From positions 1-58,079 of the forward strand of contig JACREX010000117.1 in the NCBI GenBank assembly GCA_016212695.1: DNA of 58,079 nt, written 5' to 3'. The position numbers and the translations under genes were made by a program. The notes beneath the pieces are model-generated. The model made no database searches, was not told the origin of the DNA, and worked only from the letters and a program-made list of their open reading frames with translations. This document shows, one piece after another, positions 1-9,372 of this stretch. Within the stretch, counting starts at the first letter, position 1; each line of letters opens with the position of its first letter. The DNA is from Bacteroidia bacterium (GTDB lineage: Bacteria; Bacteroidota; Bacteroidia; Bacteroidales; GWF2-35-48).

Positions 1-341
1 ATCCTTAATCTTTTGTTCTACAATATATGACATAGTAATATAAATTAATAACTATAATTTGGATACAAAATTATTTATTATCATAATTTTAACAAATAAA
101 ATTTTACATAGTTATTAACAAATTGATGTTAATTTAGGTTTAAAATATAAGTACCCAAAACTGAATGGAAGCAACAACTATATAGGCGAAATTCCTTTTA
201 CCTGATATCCGGGTTTTATTAATTTTCAGCATTATACACTTGTTTTAAAAAAGTTTCAGTTTTTTCCTTTTGGTTTATAAAAAGACTTTATCTATTTTTA
301 AAGCATGAACTTTTAATCAGTATCTTTAAAAAAAATTGTTC
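1..341. other. AT-rich upstream region, no gene seen
   Basis: No convincing reading frame is visible. The stretch is very AT-rich and leads into the SpoIIE-type phosphatase gene. A TATCTTTA box at 321-328 resembles the Bacteroidota -7 element TAnnTTTG, but it lies too close to the ATG at 342 to be a convincing promoter. I see no RNA gene or strong hairpin. Confidence 0.4.
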
Positions 342-3300
342 ATGCATAAAGGGATAAAATGGAATTTACAATTTGATAAAAACATGGAACAGGAGTTCCA
401 AAAAAATTATATTGAGAAGTCTTATAACGTAGTGCGGATCGGTCTGCTTCTTGGCGTTTTATTATATTCTGCATTCGGTATTCTTGACATCTGGATTCTT
501 CCTTATACAAAAACTACAGCATGGATTATCCGTTTTGCTGTGGTTGCCCCTGTAATCATCTTTACTATTATTTCATCTTATTTTGGATTTTTTAAAAAAT
601 ACCACCAGCTATTACTCATGGTCATGGGGATTGTTGCAGGAGTTGGAATAATCGTTATGTCTGCCTGTTCAAAAGAAAATGAACTGGGCTACAAATATTA
701 TTATTTCGGGCTGATCCTGGTCATTATGTGGGTGCATACGTTTATCCGGCTCCGGTTTATTTATTCAACCATCTGCTGCCTGGCTATTACGCTATTATTT
801 GAAATTGTTGCCATCTTTGTTCAGAATATGCTGGCCGGCGGCATGAACGGACCCTATCTGCCTTCGTTCATCAATTATAATTTTTTCATCCTTTCTGCCA
901 ATGTTATAGGAATGTTTGCCTCATACCACATGGAATCTCTTAACCGGAAGGATTTCCTGCAACAGAAAAAGACCGAAAAGGAAAACGAAGAAAACAAACG
1001 AAAAAATGTTGATATATTCAAACAAAAAGAAGAAATTATCCGGAAAAATAATGAACTGGAGCATCAGAAAGAAGAAATAAACGCCCAGGCAGAACAACTC
1101 GCACACGCCAACAAAGAATTAGAGCAATTATCTATTGTTGCAAAAAAAACAGACAATGCCATTCTGATTGCCGATATCAACGGCCACATAGAATGGGTAA
1201 ATGAAGGGTTTGTACGATTATACGGCTACAACCTCGACCAGCTTTTCCTTTTCAAAGGGAACAATATACTTAATATTTCCAAAAGCGAACTTTTAAAAGA
1301 TGTTATTCAGAACGGCTTCAAAGGCCGCGACGCAATCATTTACGAAACGCTAACCCTTACAAAATTCGGCGATAAAATCTGGATACAAACCACATTAACG
1401 CCTGTTTTAAACGAAAAGAAAGAAGTTGTAAAACTAGTGGCCATAGACAGCAATATTCACGACATGAAGCTTGCTGAAGCTGAAATTCTTAATCAAAAAG
1501 AAGAAATTATCCAGAAAAGCGAGGAACTTAAAAAACAAAATGAAATTGTTGAACATTCCATCCAGAATATGGAAATTCTTAATCACATCGGTCAAAGCAT
1601 CCTTTCATCCTTTGTCGCTGAAAAAATTGCCGATACGGTCTATCACAGCATCAATTCCATGATGGATGCCGCTATTTTTGTTATTGCTGTGTATAATGAA
1701 GAAAAAAACAGGCTTGATGTAATAAGCTCCAAAGAAAAAGAAGAAACGCTTCCCTTCTTTTCATGGGATATGAATGATGATTGCAGGCTTGCTGTCTGGT
1801 GTTTCAAAAACAACAAAGAGGTTCTGATTAACAATTACCCCGATGATGCCTTACAATATATTAAAGAAATTCATCCTCCCATTATCGGAGAAATCTCAAC
1901 CTCTGTAATTTACTACCCTCTTTGTGTTAAGGCAAAAAAAATCGGGGTTATCGGCGTCCAGAGCTTCAAAAAAAATGCATACAACGAATACCATCTCAAT
2001 ATTATAAAAAACCTTGCCCTTTACGTTTCCATTGCGTTGGATAATGCAAATGCATATCAGCAGATCATTGAACAAAAAGAGCATATTGAAAAAGCCAATG
2101 CCGAACTCGAAAAACTCTCTATTGTTGCCAGCAAAACCGATAATGCCGTCTTTGTTGCCGACCCTAAAGGAAATATAGAATGGGTTAATGAAGGGTTTAC
2201 TCGTATTTACGGCTATAACCTGAATCAACTGAATATTTTCTTAGGCAACAACCTGCTGAATATTTCTTCAAGCCCCGTATTGAAAGATGTTATCCAGAAC
2301 GGATTTAAAGACGGGGATGCCATTATTTACGAAAATCTTATTACTACAAAATTCGGCGAAAAAATATGGGTTCAGACCACCCTGACGCCCATTCTGGACC
2401 GAAACAAAAATGTAATAAAATTAGTTGCCATAGACAGTAATATTCATAAACGCAAGCTCGCCGAAGAAGAGATACTCCGGCAAAAAGACGAACTGGAAAC
2501 ACAACGGGATTTTGTTATGCGGCAGGGAGACAAAATCGCAAGTCAAAATGTTAAAATCAAGCAGCAGCGTGACTTAGTCGTCAAACAAAAAAAAGAAATT
2601 ACCGACAGCATCCAGTATGCTAAACGGATTCAGACAGCCATTCTCCCGCAACGGGAGCAGTTGGAGTTTATTTTCAAGGATTACTTTGTTTTATTCAAAC
2701 CCAAAGATATTGTAAGCGGCGATTTTTATTGGGTACACGAAATGGCAAATCTTGTTTTCTTTGCGGCCGTTGACTGTACCGGACACGGTGTACCGGGCGC
2801 TTTCATGAGTATGCTTGGCATCAGTTATCTCAACGAAATAGTAATTGAAAAAGGGATAACAAAACCCGATGAAATATTGCTCAGGTTACGCAGCGTTGTT
2901 ATCAACACGCTACACCAGACCGGCCAGGTGGGTGAGAATAAAGACGGGATGGACATCGCGCTTTGTGTGCTTGATAAAAAGAAAATGCAGGTGCAATATG
3001 CCGGCGCCAATAATCCCCTTTACATCATCAGAAAAACATCCAAGCTTCATCCATTCAAGGATGGACAATCGCATCATGTCCACGTAGGCGGCAAAGACGG
3101 AGCATATATTCTAACGGAAATAAAAGGAGATAAGATGCCCATCGGCGTTCACATAAAAGATACACTCCCCTATACAAACCACACACTACAACTGCAAAAT
3201 AACGATGCCCTGTATATTTTTTCCGATGGCTATGTGGATCAGTTCGGCGGAGAAATACATAAAAAATTCCTCAGCAAACGATTCCGGGACTTTCTTATGA

Positions 3301-3416
3301 TGATACAACCCCTTTCTTTGCCGGAACAAAAAGAATTACTTACTAAAGAGTTTGAAGACTGGAAAGGCAGCCTGGAACAGATTGACGATGTATTGGTCAT
3401 GGGAGTTAAAGTCTGA
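342..3416 (+). CDS. Membrane-anchored PAS-GAF-PAS sensor with SpoIIE/PP2C phosphatase output
   Basis: Probable signalling serine phosphatase acting at the inner membrane. About six hydrophobic segments occupy residues 33-198. They are followed by a charged coiled coil (205-265), a PAS domain (~270-385), a GAF domain (~410-580), a second PAS (~600-715), another coiled coil, the linker 'SIQYAKRIQTAILP', and a SpoIIE/PP2C domain (~785-1024). The metal-binding acidic motifs are intact: 'IVSGDFYW', 'VDCTGHGVPGAF', 'FSDGYVDQFGG' and 'QIDDVLVMG'. The two PAS domains are near copies of each other. I prefer the ATG at 342 over the TTG at 336 given in the ORF track. Family knowledge suggests it dephosphorylates an anti-sigma-factor antagonist or similar partner, but no such partner lies nearby. 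It converges with tatC. Confidence 0.85.
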   Translation: MHKGIKWNLQFDKNMEQEFQKNYIEKSYNVVRIGLLLGVLLYSAFGILDIWILPYTKTTAWIIRFAVVAPVIIFTIISSYFGFFKKYHQLLLMVMGIVAGVGIIVMSACSKENELGYKYYYFGLILVIMWVHTFIRLRFIYSTICCLAITLLFEIVAIFVQNMLAGGMNGPYLPSFINYNFFILSANVIGMFASYHMESLNRKDFLQQKKTEKENEENKRKNVDIFKQKEEIIRKNNELEHQKEEINAQAEQLAHANKELEQLSIVAKKTDNAILIADINGHIEWVNEGFVRLYGYNLDQLFLFKGNNILNISKSELLKDVIQNGFKGRDAIIYETLTLTKFGDKIWIQTTLTPVLNEKKEVVKLVAIDSNIHDMKLAEAEILNQKEEIIQKSEELKKQNEIVEHSIQNMEILNHIGQSILSSFVAEKIADTVYHSINSMMDAAIFVIAVYNEEKNRLDVISSKEKEETLPFFSWDMNDDCRLAVWCFKNNKEVLINNYPDDALQYIKEIHPPIIGEISTSVIYYPLCVKAKKIGVIGVQSFKKNAYNEYHLNIIKNLALYVSIALDNANAYQQIIEQKEHIEKANAELEKLSIVASKTDNAVFVADPKGNIEWVNEGFTRIYGYNLNQLNIFLGNNLLNISSSPVLKDVIQNGFKDGDAIIYENLITTKFGEKIWVQTTLTPILDRNKNVIKLVAIDSNIHKRKLAEEEILRQKDELETQRDFVMRQGDKIASQNVKIKQQRDLVVKQKKEITDSIQYAKRIQTAILPQREQLEFIFKDYFVLFKPKDIVSGDFYWVHEMANLVFFAAVDCTGHGVPGAFMSMLGISYLNEIVIEKGITKPDEILLRLRSVVINTLHQTGQVGENKDGMDIALCVLDKKKMQVQYAGANNPLYIIRKTSKLHPFKDGQSHHVHVGGKDGAYILTEIKGDKMPIGVHIKDTLPYTNHTLQLQNNDALYIFSDGYVDQFGGEIHKKFLSKRFRDFLMMIQPLSLPEQKELLTKEFEDWKGSLEQIDDVLVMGVKV

Positions 3417-3448
3417 TACCATTCATAAAGCATTAACCCGGATAAAAT

Positions 3449-4285
3449 TTACTCAACAGGTTCCTGTTTTTCCTTATAGACTTTTTTACAGATAAAAATA
3501 CTAATTTCATAAAGCATCCATAACGGCAAAGCGACTAATGTCTGGCTGAACATATCCGTTGAGGGAGTGATGAACCCGGCAATAATAAAAATAATCACGA
3601 TCGCGTGTTTTCTGTATTTCCTTAAAAATTTTGGTGCCAGCATACCGATTTTCGAAAGGAAATATACGAGTACGGGTAATTCAAAAACAAGGCCCATAGA
3701 AAGCGAAAGTACGGAAACCGAAGAAATATAAGAACCCACTGTGATCTGATTCTGAATTTGAGAACTGAGTTCATATGTAGCCAGAAAATTTACCACCAGC
3801 GGAACAATCACATAATATCCAAACATCACACCGGTTATGAATAATCCGGAGATATAAAAAACCATTCCGCGGGCATAGGTAAGCTCTTTATTATTCAATG
3901 CAGGTTTTATAAAGAGCCACAACTGCCATGCAAAGAACGGGAAAGCCAAAATCAATCCTGCAACTAATGAAATCACAAGATGATACCGGAACTGACCTGC
4001 AAGCTCAATATTAATAAGATTTAAAGAAAATTTCTCGATACAAAGAGTTTTAACATTCATCAAATCGCCGATCCGGCAAAGAACCTTATACGTAACAAAA
4101 TCTGCATTCTTAGGTCCCAGGATGATGGTATCAAAAATAAAGCCCTTGAAAAAAAAAGCTACAATAGAAAAAACAAGAATGGCAATCACTGTACGGATAA
4201 GGTAAACACGTAACTCATCAACATGCTCCCAGAAAGACATGTCATCAACTTTGCTTTTAAAAGAGCGGAAAAGAAATCTGAACAT
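3449..4285 (-). CDS. tatC: Twin-arginine translocase subunit TatC
   Basis: Polytopic inner-membrane receptor of the Tat system, which exports folded proteins bearing twin-arginine signals. The N-terminus has the hallmark 'MSFWEHVDELR'. Further conserved stretches are 'LSMGLVFELPVLVYFL' and 'GFITPSTDMFSQTLVALPLW'. There are about six membrane segments, and the length (278 aa) is usual for Bacteroidota TatC, which carry a longer first periplasmic loop. It lies 86 bp downstream of the TatA-type gene on the same strand, so the two probably form a minimal TatAC system. No substrate with a clear twin-arginine signal is seen in the window. The intergenic gap contains 'gactaatgac' repeats like those at 14.9 kb. 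Confidence 0.95.
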   Translation of the reverse strand: MFRFLFRSFKSKVDDMSFWEHVDELRVYLIRTVIAILVFSIVAFFFKGFIFDTIILGPKNADFVTYKVLCRIGDLMNVKTLCIEKFSLNLINIELAGQFRYHLVISLVAGLILAFPFFAWQLWLFIKPALNNKELTYARGMVFYISGLFITGVMFGYYVIVPLVVNFLATYELSSQIQNQITVGSYISSVSVLSLSMGLVFELPVLVYFLSKIGMLAPKFLRKYRKHAIVIIFIIAGFITPSTDMFSQTLVALPLWMLYEISIFICKKVYKEKQEPVE

Positions 4286-4371
4286 CCGGAAGAAATTTAG
4301 TCATTCGTCATCAGTCATCAGTAAAAATGATCCACCAAATAACTAATGACTAATGACTATTGACTGATTAA

Positions 4372-4587
4372 TTATTTTTTTGCATCCTTTTTGTCGCTGC
4401 CCTTGTCGGAGTCTTTCACTTCATCGTAAACGCCGTCTTTGGCCTTTTTAAATTCGTTCACCCCGCGGCCAAGCCCTCTCATCAATTCCGGGATCTTTGT
4501 CCCGCCGAATAAAATAAGGACAATTATCAAAACAAGGATCAGTTCCTGTCCGCCGAATATTCCAAGCAGGATATTACAGGTTAACAT
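4372..4587 (-). CDS. tatA: Sec-independent translocase protein TatA/TatE family
   Basis: Small pore-forming Tat component of 71 aa. It shows one N-terminal membrane helix ('[20 protein letters not shown]'), the conserved FG hinge, an amphipathic helix ('[17 protein letters not shown]') and a short, highly charged, Lys/Asp-rich tail, as expected for TatA/E. It precedes tatC on the same strand. No separate TatB is seen, consistent with the two-component TatAC arrangement common outside proteobacteria. Confidence 0.93.
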   Translation of the reverse strand: MLTCNILLGIFGGQELILVLIIVLILFGGTKIPELMRGLGRGVNEFKKAKDGVYDEVKDSDKGSDKKDAKK

Positions 4588-4659
4588 AGTTTCAAAATAT
4601 TAGTAATGTTCTAAAATTTGATTCTAACAGTTTGATAGCACACTGATTTTGCTGACCCG

Positions 4660-4685
4660 CCTGCCAAAGCAAAGCGGCGGGCAGG
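4660..4685. repeat. GC-rich intergenic hairpin of a dispersed repeat family
   Basis: CCTGCC (4660-4665) pairs with GGCAGG (4680-4685). Similar CCTGCC/GGCAGG hairpins occur near 5348 and 46915, always between genes. The higher GC content stands out from the AT-rich surroundings. It lies upstream of tatA. Confidence 0.5.
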
Positions 4686-4775
4686 TGCAACTGATTAACA
4701 CTGATTTAATCATTTAAAATCAGTATAATCAGTTTTATCAGTGTACCATTATATTTTTAAATCAATACATTAATT

Positions 4776-5189
4776 CTATTCATCGAGAAAGAAGAAGAAG
4801 AATGCAGCAGCTGCCCATTCTTTCTTTACACCTGAAGCGCTTCCGATAATTGATCCACTTTTACGGACATCGCCGTTGGATTCGATTTTCCCGACAATAG
4901 AACCGCTTTTACGGACATCGCCGTTGGATTCGATTTTCCCGACAATTGAACCGCTCTTGCGGATATCGCCATTGGACTCGATTTTTCCAACTATTGATCC
5001 GCTTTTACGGACATCGCCGTTGGATTCAAACTTCCCGACAATGCTCCCGCTAATACGGACATCGCCGTTGGATTCAATTTTTCCGACAATTGAACCACCT
5101 TTACGAAGGTCTTGTGCATGAAGGCTGTTTACCCATAAACCGATAAATGCCAAAAATAATACTGCCATTAATCCTTTTTTCATAATCAA
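4776..5189 (-). CDS. Secreted protein built of five 16-residue GSIVGKIESNGDVRKS repeats
   Basis: A 137-aa protein of unknown function. A signal peptide ('GLMAVLFLAFIGLWVNSLHA') is followed by 'QDLRKG' and then about five and a half near-identical repeats of consensus GSIVGKIESNGDVRKS, each encoded by a 48-bp DNA repeat. It ends with 'WAAAAFFFFFLDE'. The regular Gly, Asn and alternating hydrophobic pattern suggests a small beta-solenoid; this is inference. The extreme hydrophobic run at the very C-terminus is odd for a secreted protein and may be a conserved tail or anchor. It stands alone, between tatA (same strand) and the divergent molybdenum hydroxylase. The antisense ORF 4876..5121 is a shadow of the repeat. 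Confidence 0.75.
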   Translation of the reverse strand: MIMKKGLMAVLFLAFIGLWVNSLHAQDLRKGGSIVGKIESNGDVRISGSIVGKFESNGDVRKSGSIVGKIESNGDIRKSGSIVGKIESNGDVRKSGSIVGKIESNGDVRKSGSIIGSASGVKKEWAAAAFFFFFLDE

Positions 5190-5326
5190 TTTTTTAAGTT
5201 AAACAATAAACTGCAAGTTACAATTTTATTTTAAATTTACAAAAAAAGTATTTTTGTATGATCAAAACCGTTTCTGGTTATTATGCTAAAAACGGGAAAA
5301 AAATATTTAGTAATCGGTGTTCGGTT

Positions 5327-5403
5327 CCGCCTACGGCGGTCAGCCATGCCTGCAGGCAGGCAGGTAATCGGATGATTCTATCTGATTACTGAATACTGAT
5401 TAC
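5327..5403. repeat. Composite intergenic repeat with palindromes
   Basis: This segment contains CCGCC-TAC-GGCGG (5327-5339), the perfect palindrome GCCTGCAGGC (5348-5357), and 'gattactgaatactgattac'. The last motif recurs at 9373-9425. It is a mosaic of short dispersed repeats upstream of the molybdenum hydroxylase gene. Confidence 0.5.
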
Positions 5404-5443
5404 AAAAATGCAGGTCATTCTAAATTATAAAAATAATAAAACT

Positions 5444-8400
5444 ATGCACAGCATCATCGGGAAAAAAGTTACGCGGGTAGACGGCTACGAAAAAGTTACA
5501 GGCAAAGCGGTATATGGCGACGATATCAAACTTCACGGAATGCTCTATGCGGCGAACCGGTACACGGATATCCCTGCCGGGAAAATTAAAAAAATTGATC
5601 TTTCCAATGCCGAGAAAATGGACGGCGTGGAAGCTATTGTATTATTTAAAGATATTCCCGGGAAAAAAAGAATCGGCCCGATTCGCCAGGATCATTATAT
5701 ATTGGTGAATGACGAGGTGTTTTACTGCGGCGATGTGATCGCAGCGGTCGCTGCAAAAACAAAAGAAACCGCTTATGCCGCCGCAGATGCCATTGAAATC
5801 GAATATGAGCCTATAGAAGGAATTTTCGATCCTGCCGAAGCGGTAAAACCTGATGCACGCCTGATTCACCCTGAATTTAAAAGTAATATTGTGGTGCATT
5901 ATCCGCTCAGAAAAGGCGATGTGGAAAAAGGATTCGGCGAATCGGAAAATCTCATCGAACGGGTTTACAGAACCGGGTTCCATGAACATGCCTATATTGA
6001 ACCGGAAACCGTTACCGCAGCGCCAGACTCAACAACCAAAGGGTATAAAATTTACGGTTCCATTCAGAATCCTTTTACTACGCGGAGAATGGTGGCCGCT
6101 TTTATGGGACTAAACCTGAATCAGATAAATATACTGGGTTCAACGCTGGGCGGTTCGTTTGGCGGAAAAGACGATATCATCAACTGCATGGCCTGCCGGG
6201 TGGCGCTTCTGTCTAAAATCACCGGAAAGCCAGTAAAGCTAACCTACACAAGAGAAGAATCCATAAAGGAAAGTTATAAGCGGCATCCGTATATTTTAAA
6301 TTATAAAGTCGGTTTTAATAACGACGGGAAACTTAAATCCATGAAAATTGAAATCATTGCCGACAGCGGGGCGTATTCATCGCAAAGCTTTTTTGTTACC
6401 TGGCGCTCTGTAGTGCAGGCAACAGGCCCCTATGAAATTGAAAATGTTGAAACCGATATCCGCGCCGTTTACACCAACAATTCCTATACGGCTGCCTTCA
6501 GGGGCTTTGGTTCTCCCCAGATAATTTTTGCGAAGGAATCGCTGATGGATGAAATTGCAGCTATATGTAAAATATCACCGCTTGAAATAAGGCAAATCAA
6601 CGGATTTAAACAGGGAAGTATAACGGCAAGCGGACAAAAATTAGACGAACACACCGTCTCTCTCGGCGAGGTGATTGAAAAAGCCATTGAGAAATCTACC
6701 TATAACGCAAAACTTGATGAATACCATAAAAAAAATGAAACCGGTTCACGGTATAAATATGGAATCGGCCTTGCATGCAGCTACAGGGGATGCTCTCTGG
6801 GCGCAGAAGGAACGGACACAACGTCGGTAATTGTTTCCGTACAGGCTGATGGCAGCGTGTATGTGCTGGCCGGATTGAATGAAAACGGACAGGGAATGAG
6901 AACCACATTCTGCCAGGTGGCTGCAGAAGTATTGGGGATACCGCTTGAAAAAGTTGCGTTCCTTGAACCGCAGACAGCGACCATTCCCGACGGCGGGCCC
7001 ACGGTTGCTTCCCGCGCTACGCTCACAGGAGGCAATGCCGTGATAGATGGCGCCCTTAAAATAAAAAATGCCATTTTCAATGTTATCAAAGATGAATTAC
7101 AAGTATCGGGCATTGATGAAACAATATGGGAAAACGGAATGATTTCGCGCATTCAGCCGCTACCGGAAATCAATCCAATAAGCTTTGAAAAAGCGGTAGA
7201 AAAATCTTTCAAAGCAGGAGTCAATGTGTCGGCCTATGGCTGGTTCAAAGCCCCGGATGTAAGCTGGCACGAAGAAACCGGGCAGGGTAATGCTTACTTT
7301 ACATATGTTTACGGATGCCAGGTGGCAGAAATAAAAGTGGACACATACACGGGAAAAATCGAAGTTCTTAAAGTTACGGCCGTGCATGATGTGGGGAAAG
7401 TAATTAACCGTCTTGGCATCGAAGGCCAGGTCTATGGCGGAGTTGCTCAGGGCATCGGGTATGCCATACTCGAAGATTTTAATATCCAAAACGGAATCAT
7501 TAAATCGGAAAATCTTGATGAATACCTGATTCCTACGATAAAAGACATTCACGAAATCGAGCCGGTGCTTATAGAAAATTCCGATAAATACGGCCCGTTC
7601 GGGGCAAAAGTCATCGGAGAACCCACGCTGGAACTCGCCTCCGCAGCCATAAACAATGCCATGAAATTTGCAACCGGAAAATATTTCTATCAGATACCTT
7701 TAACATTGGAACGGGTTTTCCTCGGAAAAAATCTTGTAAAGCCATCACGGCAGAGCGAAGCAGTACGTGTAACACATCAGAAAAAACATACCCCGCGCGT
7801 TACAGATATTGCCATGGTAACTCCTTCTTCCCTTAAAAAAGCGCTTATCATGATTTCTGAAGATTATAAAATTATTTCAGGCGGAACTGATATTATTATC
7901 GAACTCAGGAAGAGAAACGAAACAAAAAAATTATTGAATATTTTTCAATTGAAAGAATTGAAAAAAATAAAGAAAACCAAAGATGAGATTATCATTGGAA
8001 GCGCGGTACCAATAACACAGATACTATCTCACAAAGCCATAAAAAAGAATTTCCCAATACTTGTCGAAGCCTGTTCTCTTATCGGTTCAAAACAGATCCG
8101 TAACCGGGCAACCCTGGGAGGAAATATTGTAAATGCAGCGCCCTGCGCAGACTCTGTGCCGCCGCTGATTTTATATGATGCAAGAATTACCCTGCAGTCT
8201 AAAAACGGATCGAGAGAAATTCCGGCAAAAGATTTTATTATTGAGAACTATAAAACGCAGATTAAACCAGATGAGATTTTGACTTCCTTTGTTATTCCTT
8301 TTCCAAAAAAGAAATTTTATCACAGCTATTACCAGTTGGGAAGAAGAAATGCAGTGAACATAACGCGAATCAGTATCGGTGCCATGATAGCGCTTGATCC

Positions 8401-8659
8401 TGAAAAGAAAATCGAAGACTGCCGGATCGTTTCCGGATCGTTGTTCGACAGGCCAAAGAATATTTCAGAAATTGAAGAGTTATTAAAAGGTCAGGAACTG
8501 AAAGAAATTCTTATCAACGAAATAGAACAACCTCTGAAAAAAATCATTGATGACGCTATCGGCAAACGCTGGTCTTCTGAATATAAAAATCCTGTATTCA
8601 TTAATATATGCAAGGATGCATTGCATGATATTTTTATGAAATTGAAAAAAAAGAAATAA
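5444..8659 (+). CDS. Xanthine dehydrogenase-family protein: fused molybdopterin-binding and FAD subunits
   Basis: Large subunit of a molybdenum hydroxylase, which adds oxygen from water to a carbon of a purine, aromatic or similar substrate. The N-terminal ~770 residues are the Mo-cofactor part: 'KVTGKAVYGDD' start, 'GGSFGGKDD', 'AFRGFGSPQ', 'QGMRTTFCQVAAEVLG', 'DGGPTVASRATLTGG', and 'IGEPTLELA' with the catalytic Glu. The last ~280 residues are an FAD domain of the CoxM type ('ISGGTDIIIE', 'RNRATLGGNIVNAAPCADS') followed by the CO-dehydrogenase-flavoprotein C-terminal domain. A single chain in the order Mo then FAD, with a separate Fe-S subunit, is unusual; these are normally separate or ordered FeS-FAD-Mo. 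The ATG at 5444 fits the family start better than 5408. The substrate cannot be told from sequence. Confidence 0.88.
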   Translation: MHSIIGKKVTRVDGYEKVTGKAVYGDDIKLHGMLYAANRYTDIPAGKIKKIDLSNAEKMDGVEAIVLFKDIPGKKRIGPIRQDHYILVNDEVFYCGDVIAAVAAKTKETAYAAADAIEIEYEPIEGIFDPAEAVKPDARLIHPEFKSNIVVHYPLRKGDVEKGFGESENLIERVYRTGFHEHAYIEPETVTAAPDSTTKGYKIYGSIQNPFTTRRMVAAFMGLNLNQINILGSTLGGSFGGKDDIINCMACRVALLSKITGKPVKLTYTREESIKESYKRHPYILNYKVGFNNDGKLKSMKIEIIADSGAYSSQSFFVTWRSVVQATGPYEIENVETDIRAVYTNNSYTAAFRGFGSPQIIFAKESLMDEIAAICKISPLEIRQINGFKQGSITASGQKLDEHTVSLGEVIEKAIEKSTYNAKLDEYHKKNETGSRYKYGIGLACSYRGCSLGAEGTDTTSVIVSVQADGSVYVLAGLNENGQGMRTTFCQVAAEVLGIPLEKVAFLEPQTATIPDGGPTVASRATLTGGNAVIDGALKIKNAIFNVIKDELQVSGIDETIWENGMISRIQPLPEINPISFEKAVEKSFKAGVNVSAYGWFKAPDVSWHEETGQGNAYFTYVYGCQVAEIKVDTYTGKIEVLKVTAVHDVGKVINRLGIEGQVYGGVAQGIGYAILEDFNIQNGIIKSENLDEYLIPTIKDIHEIEPVLIENSDKYGPFGAKVIGEPTLELASAAINNAMKFATGKYFYQIPLTLERVFLGKNLVKPSRQSEAVRVTHQKKHTPRVTDIAMVTPSSLKKALIMISEDYKIISGGTDIIIELRKRNETKKLLNIFQLKELKKIKKTKDEIIIGSAVPITQILSHKAIKKNFPILVEACSLIGSKQIRNRATLGGNIVNAAPCADSVPPLILYDARITLQSKNGSREIPAKDFIIENYKTQIKPDEILTSFVIPFPKKKFYHSYYQLGRRNAVNITRISIGAMIALDPEKKIEDCRIVSGSLFDRPKNISEIEELLKGQELKEILINEIEQPLKKIIDDAIGKRWSSEYKNPVFINICKDALHDIFMKLKKKK

Positions 8660-8713
8660 TCAATTCTTTTTTATTGAAATAAAACAATTTTAAGAGAATA
8701 AATAACAAATAAC

Positions 8714-8780
8714 AAATTTCAAATCCCAAATAAATTCAAATGACAGAAAAATCAAATACATGGCTTGGGATTTGGAATTT
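8714..8780. repeat. Inverted repeat between the Mo/FAD and Fe-S genes
   Basis: AAATTTCAAATCCCAA (8714-8729) is the reverse complement of TTGGGATTTGGAATTT (8765-8780) with one mismatch, giving a long imperfect stem-loop in the 184-bp gap between two subunit genes. Related TTTGGAATTTG words recur near 34000, so it may be a dispersed element and not a regulator. It could also partly terminate transcription ahead of the small subunit. Confidence 0.5.
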
Positions 8781-8843
8781 TTTTGTTTATTATAGTATAT
8801 ACCTGAATAGTATCTGTAATTTTATAATTAAACAAAACAAGTT

Positions 8844-9302
8844 ATGGCAAAGATAAAATTCAATATAAACAACAAGGATGTGCAACTCGAAGTAAAGGAC
8901 TCCCTGCGCCTGTTGGATGTTTTAAGAGACTGCATGGGATTAACCGGGACCAAAGAAGGCTGCGGAATTGGCGAATGTGGCGCCTGCACAGTTATTGTCA
9001 ACGGGGATGCCGTATGTTCCTGCCTTGTTCTTGCAGGACAGTTGCACGGAGCGAATGTAGAAACCATAGAGAACATAGAACAAAATGAAGTCTTGTCAAA
9101 ATTACAACAACTCTTTTTAGAGCATGGCGCCATACAATGCGGATTCTGCACACCGGGTATGCTGATGAGCGCAAAAGCGCTGTTAGACGCCAATCCTCAT
9201 CCTGCCGAAGCGGAAATTAAAGAAGCGCTTGAGGGAAATCTTTGCAGGTGTACGGGCTATATTCCGATATTAAATGCAGTAAAAGCGGCAGGCAGTGAAT
9301 GA
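8844..9302 (+). CDS. [2Fe-2S]-binding subunit of a molybdenum hydroxylase
   Basis: 152-aa electron-transfer subunit with two [2Fe-2S] clusters. The plant-ferredoxin-type cluster motif is 'GCGIGECGACTV' with a further Cys in 'CSCLVLAG'. The C-terminal helical cluster motifs are 'CGFCTPGM' and 'NLCRCTGY'. Length and motif order are standard for XdhC/CoxS/HcrC-type small subunits. It follows the fused Mo/FAD gene by 184 bp on the same strand and completes the enzyme: electrons would pass from Mo through these clusters to FAD. No maturation or cofactor-insertion genes are nearby. Confidence 0.95.
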   Translation: MAKIKFNINNKDVQLEVKDSLRLLDVLRDCMGLTGTKEGCGIGECGACTVIVNGDAVCSCLVLAGQLHGANVETIENIEQNEVLSKLQQLFLEHGAIQCGFCTPGMLMSAKALLDANPHPAEAEIKEALEGNLCRCTGYIPILNAVKAAGSE

Positions 9303-9372
9303 TAAAAAATTGTAAACAGGGTACCTTGTCTGCCGATAGAGAAAAAAATGTACATTTTGTTATCACTGATCG

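Noticed and set aside
4876-5121. 81-aa plus-strand ORF with LDSIFPTIEPLLRTSP repeats
   Set aside because: It is the antisense image of the 48-bp repeats of the real secreted protein, which has a signal peptide and sensible composition.
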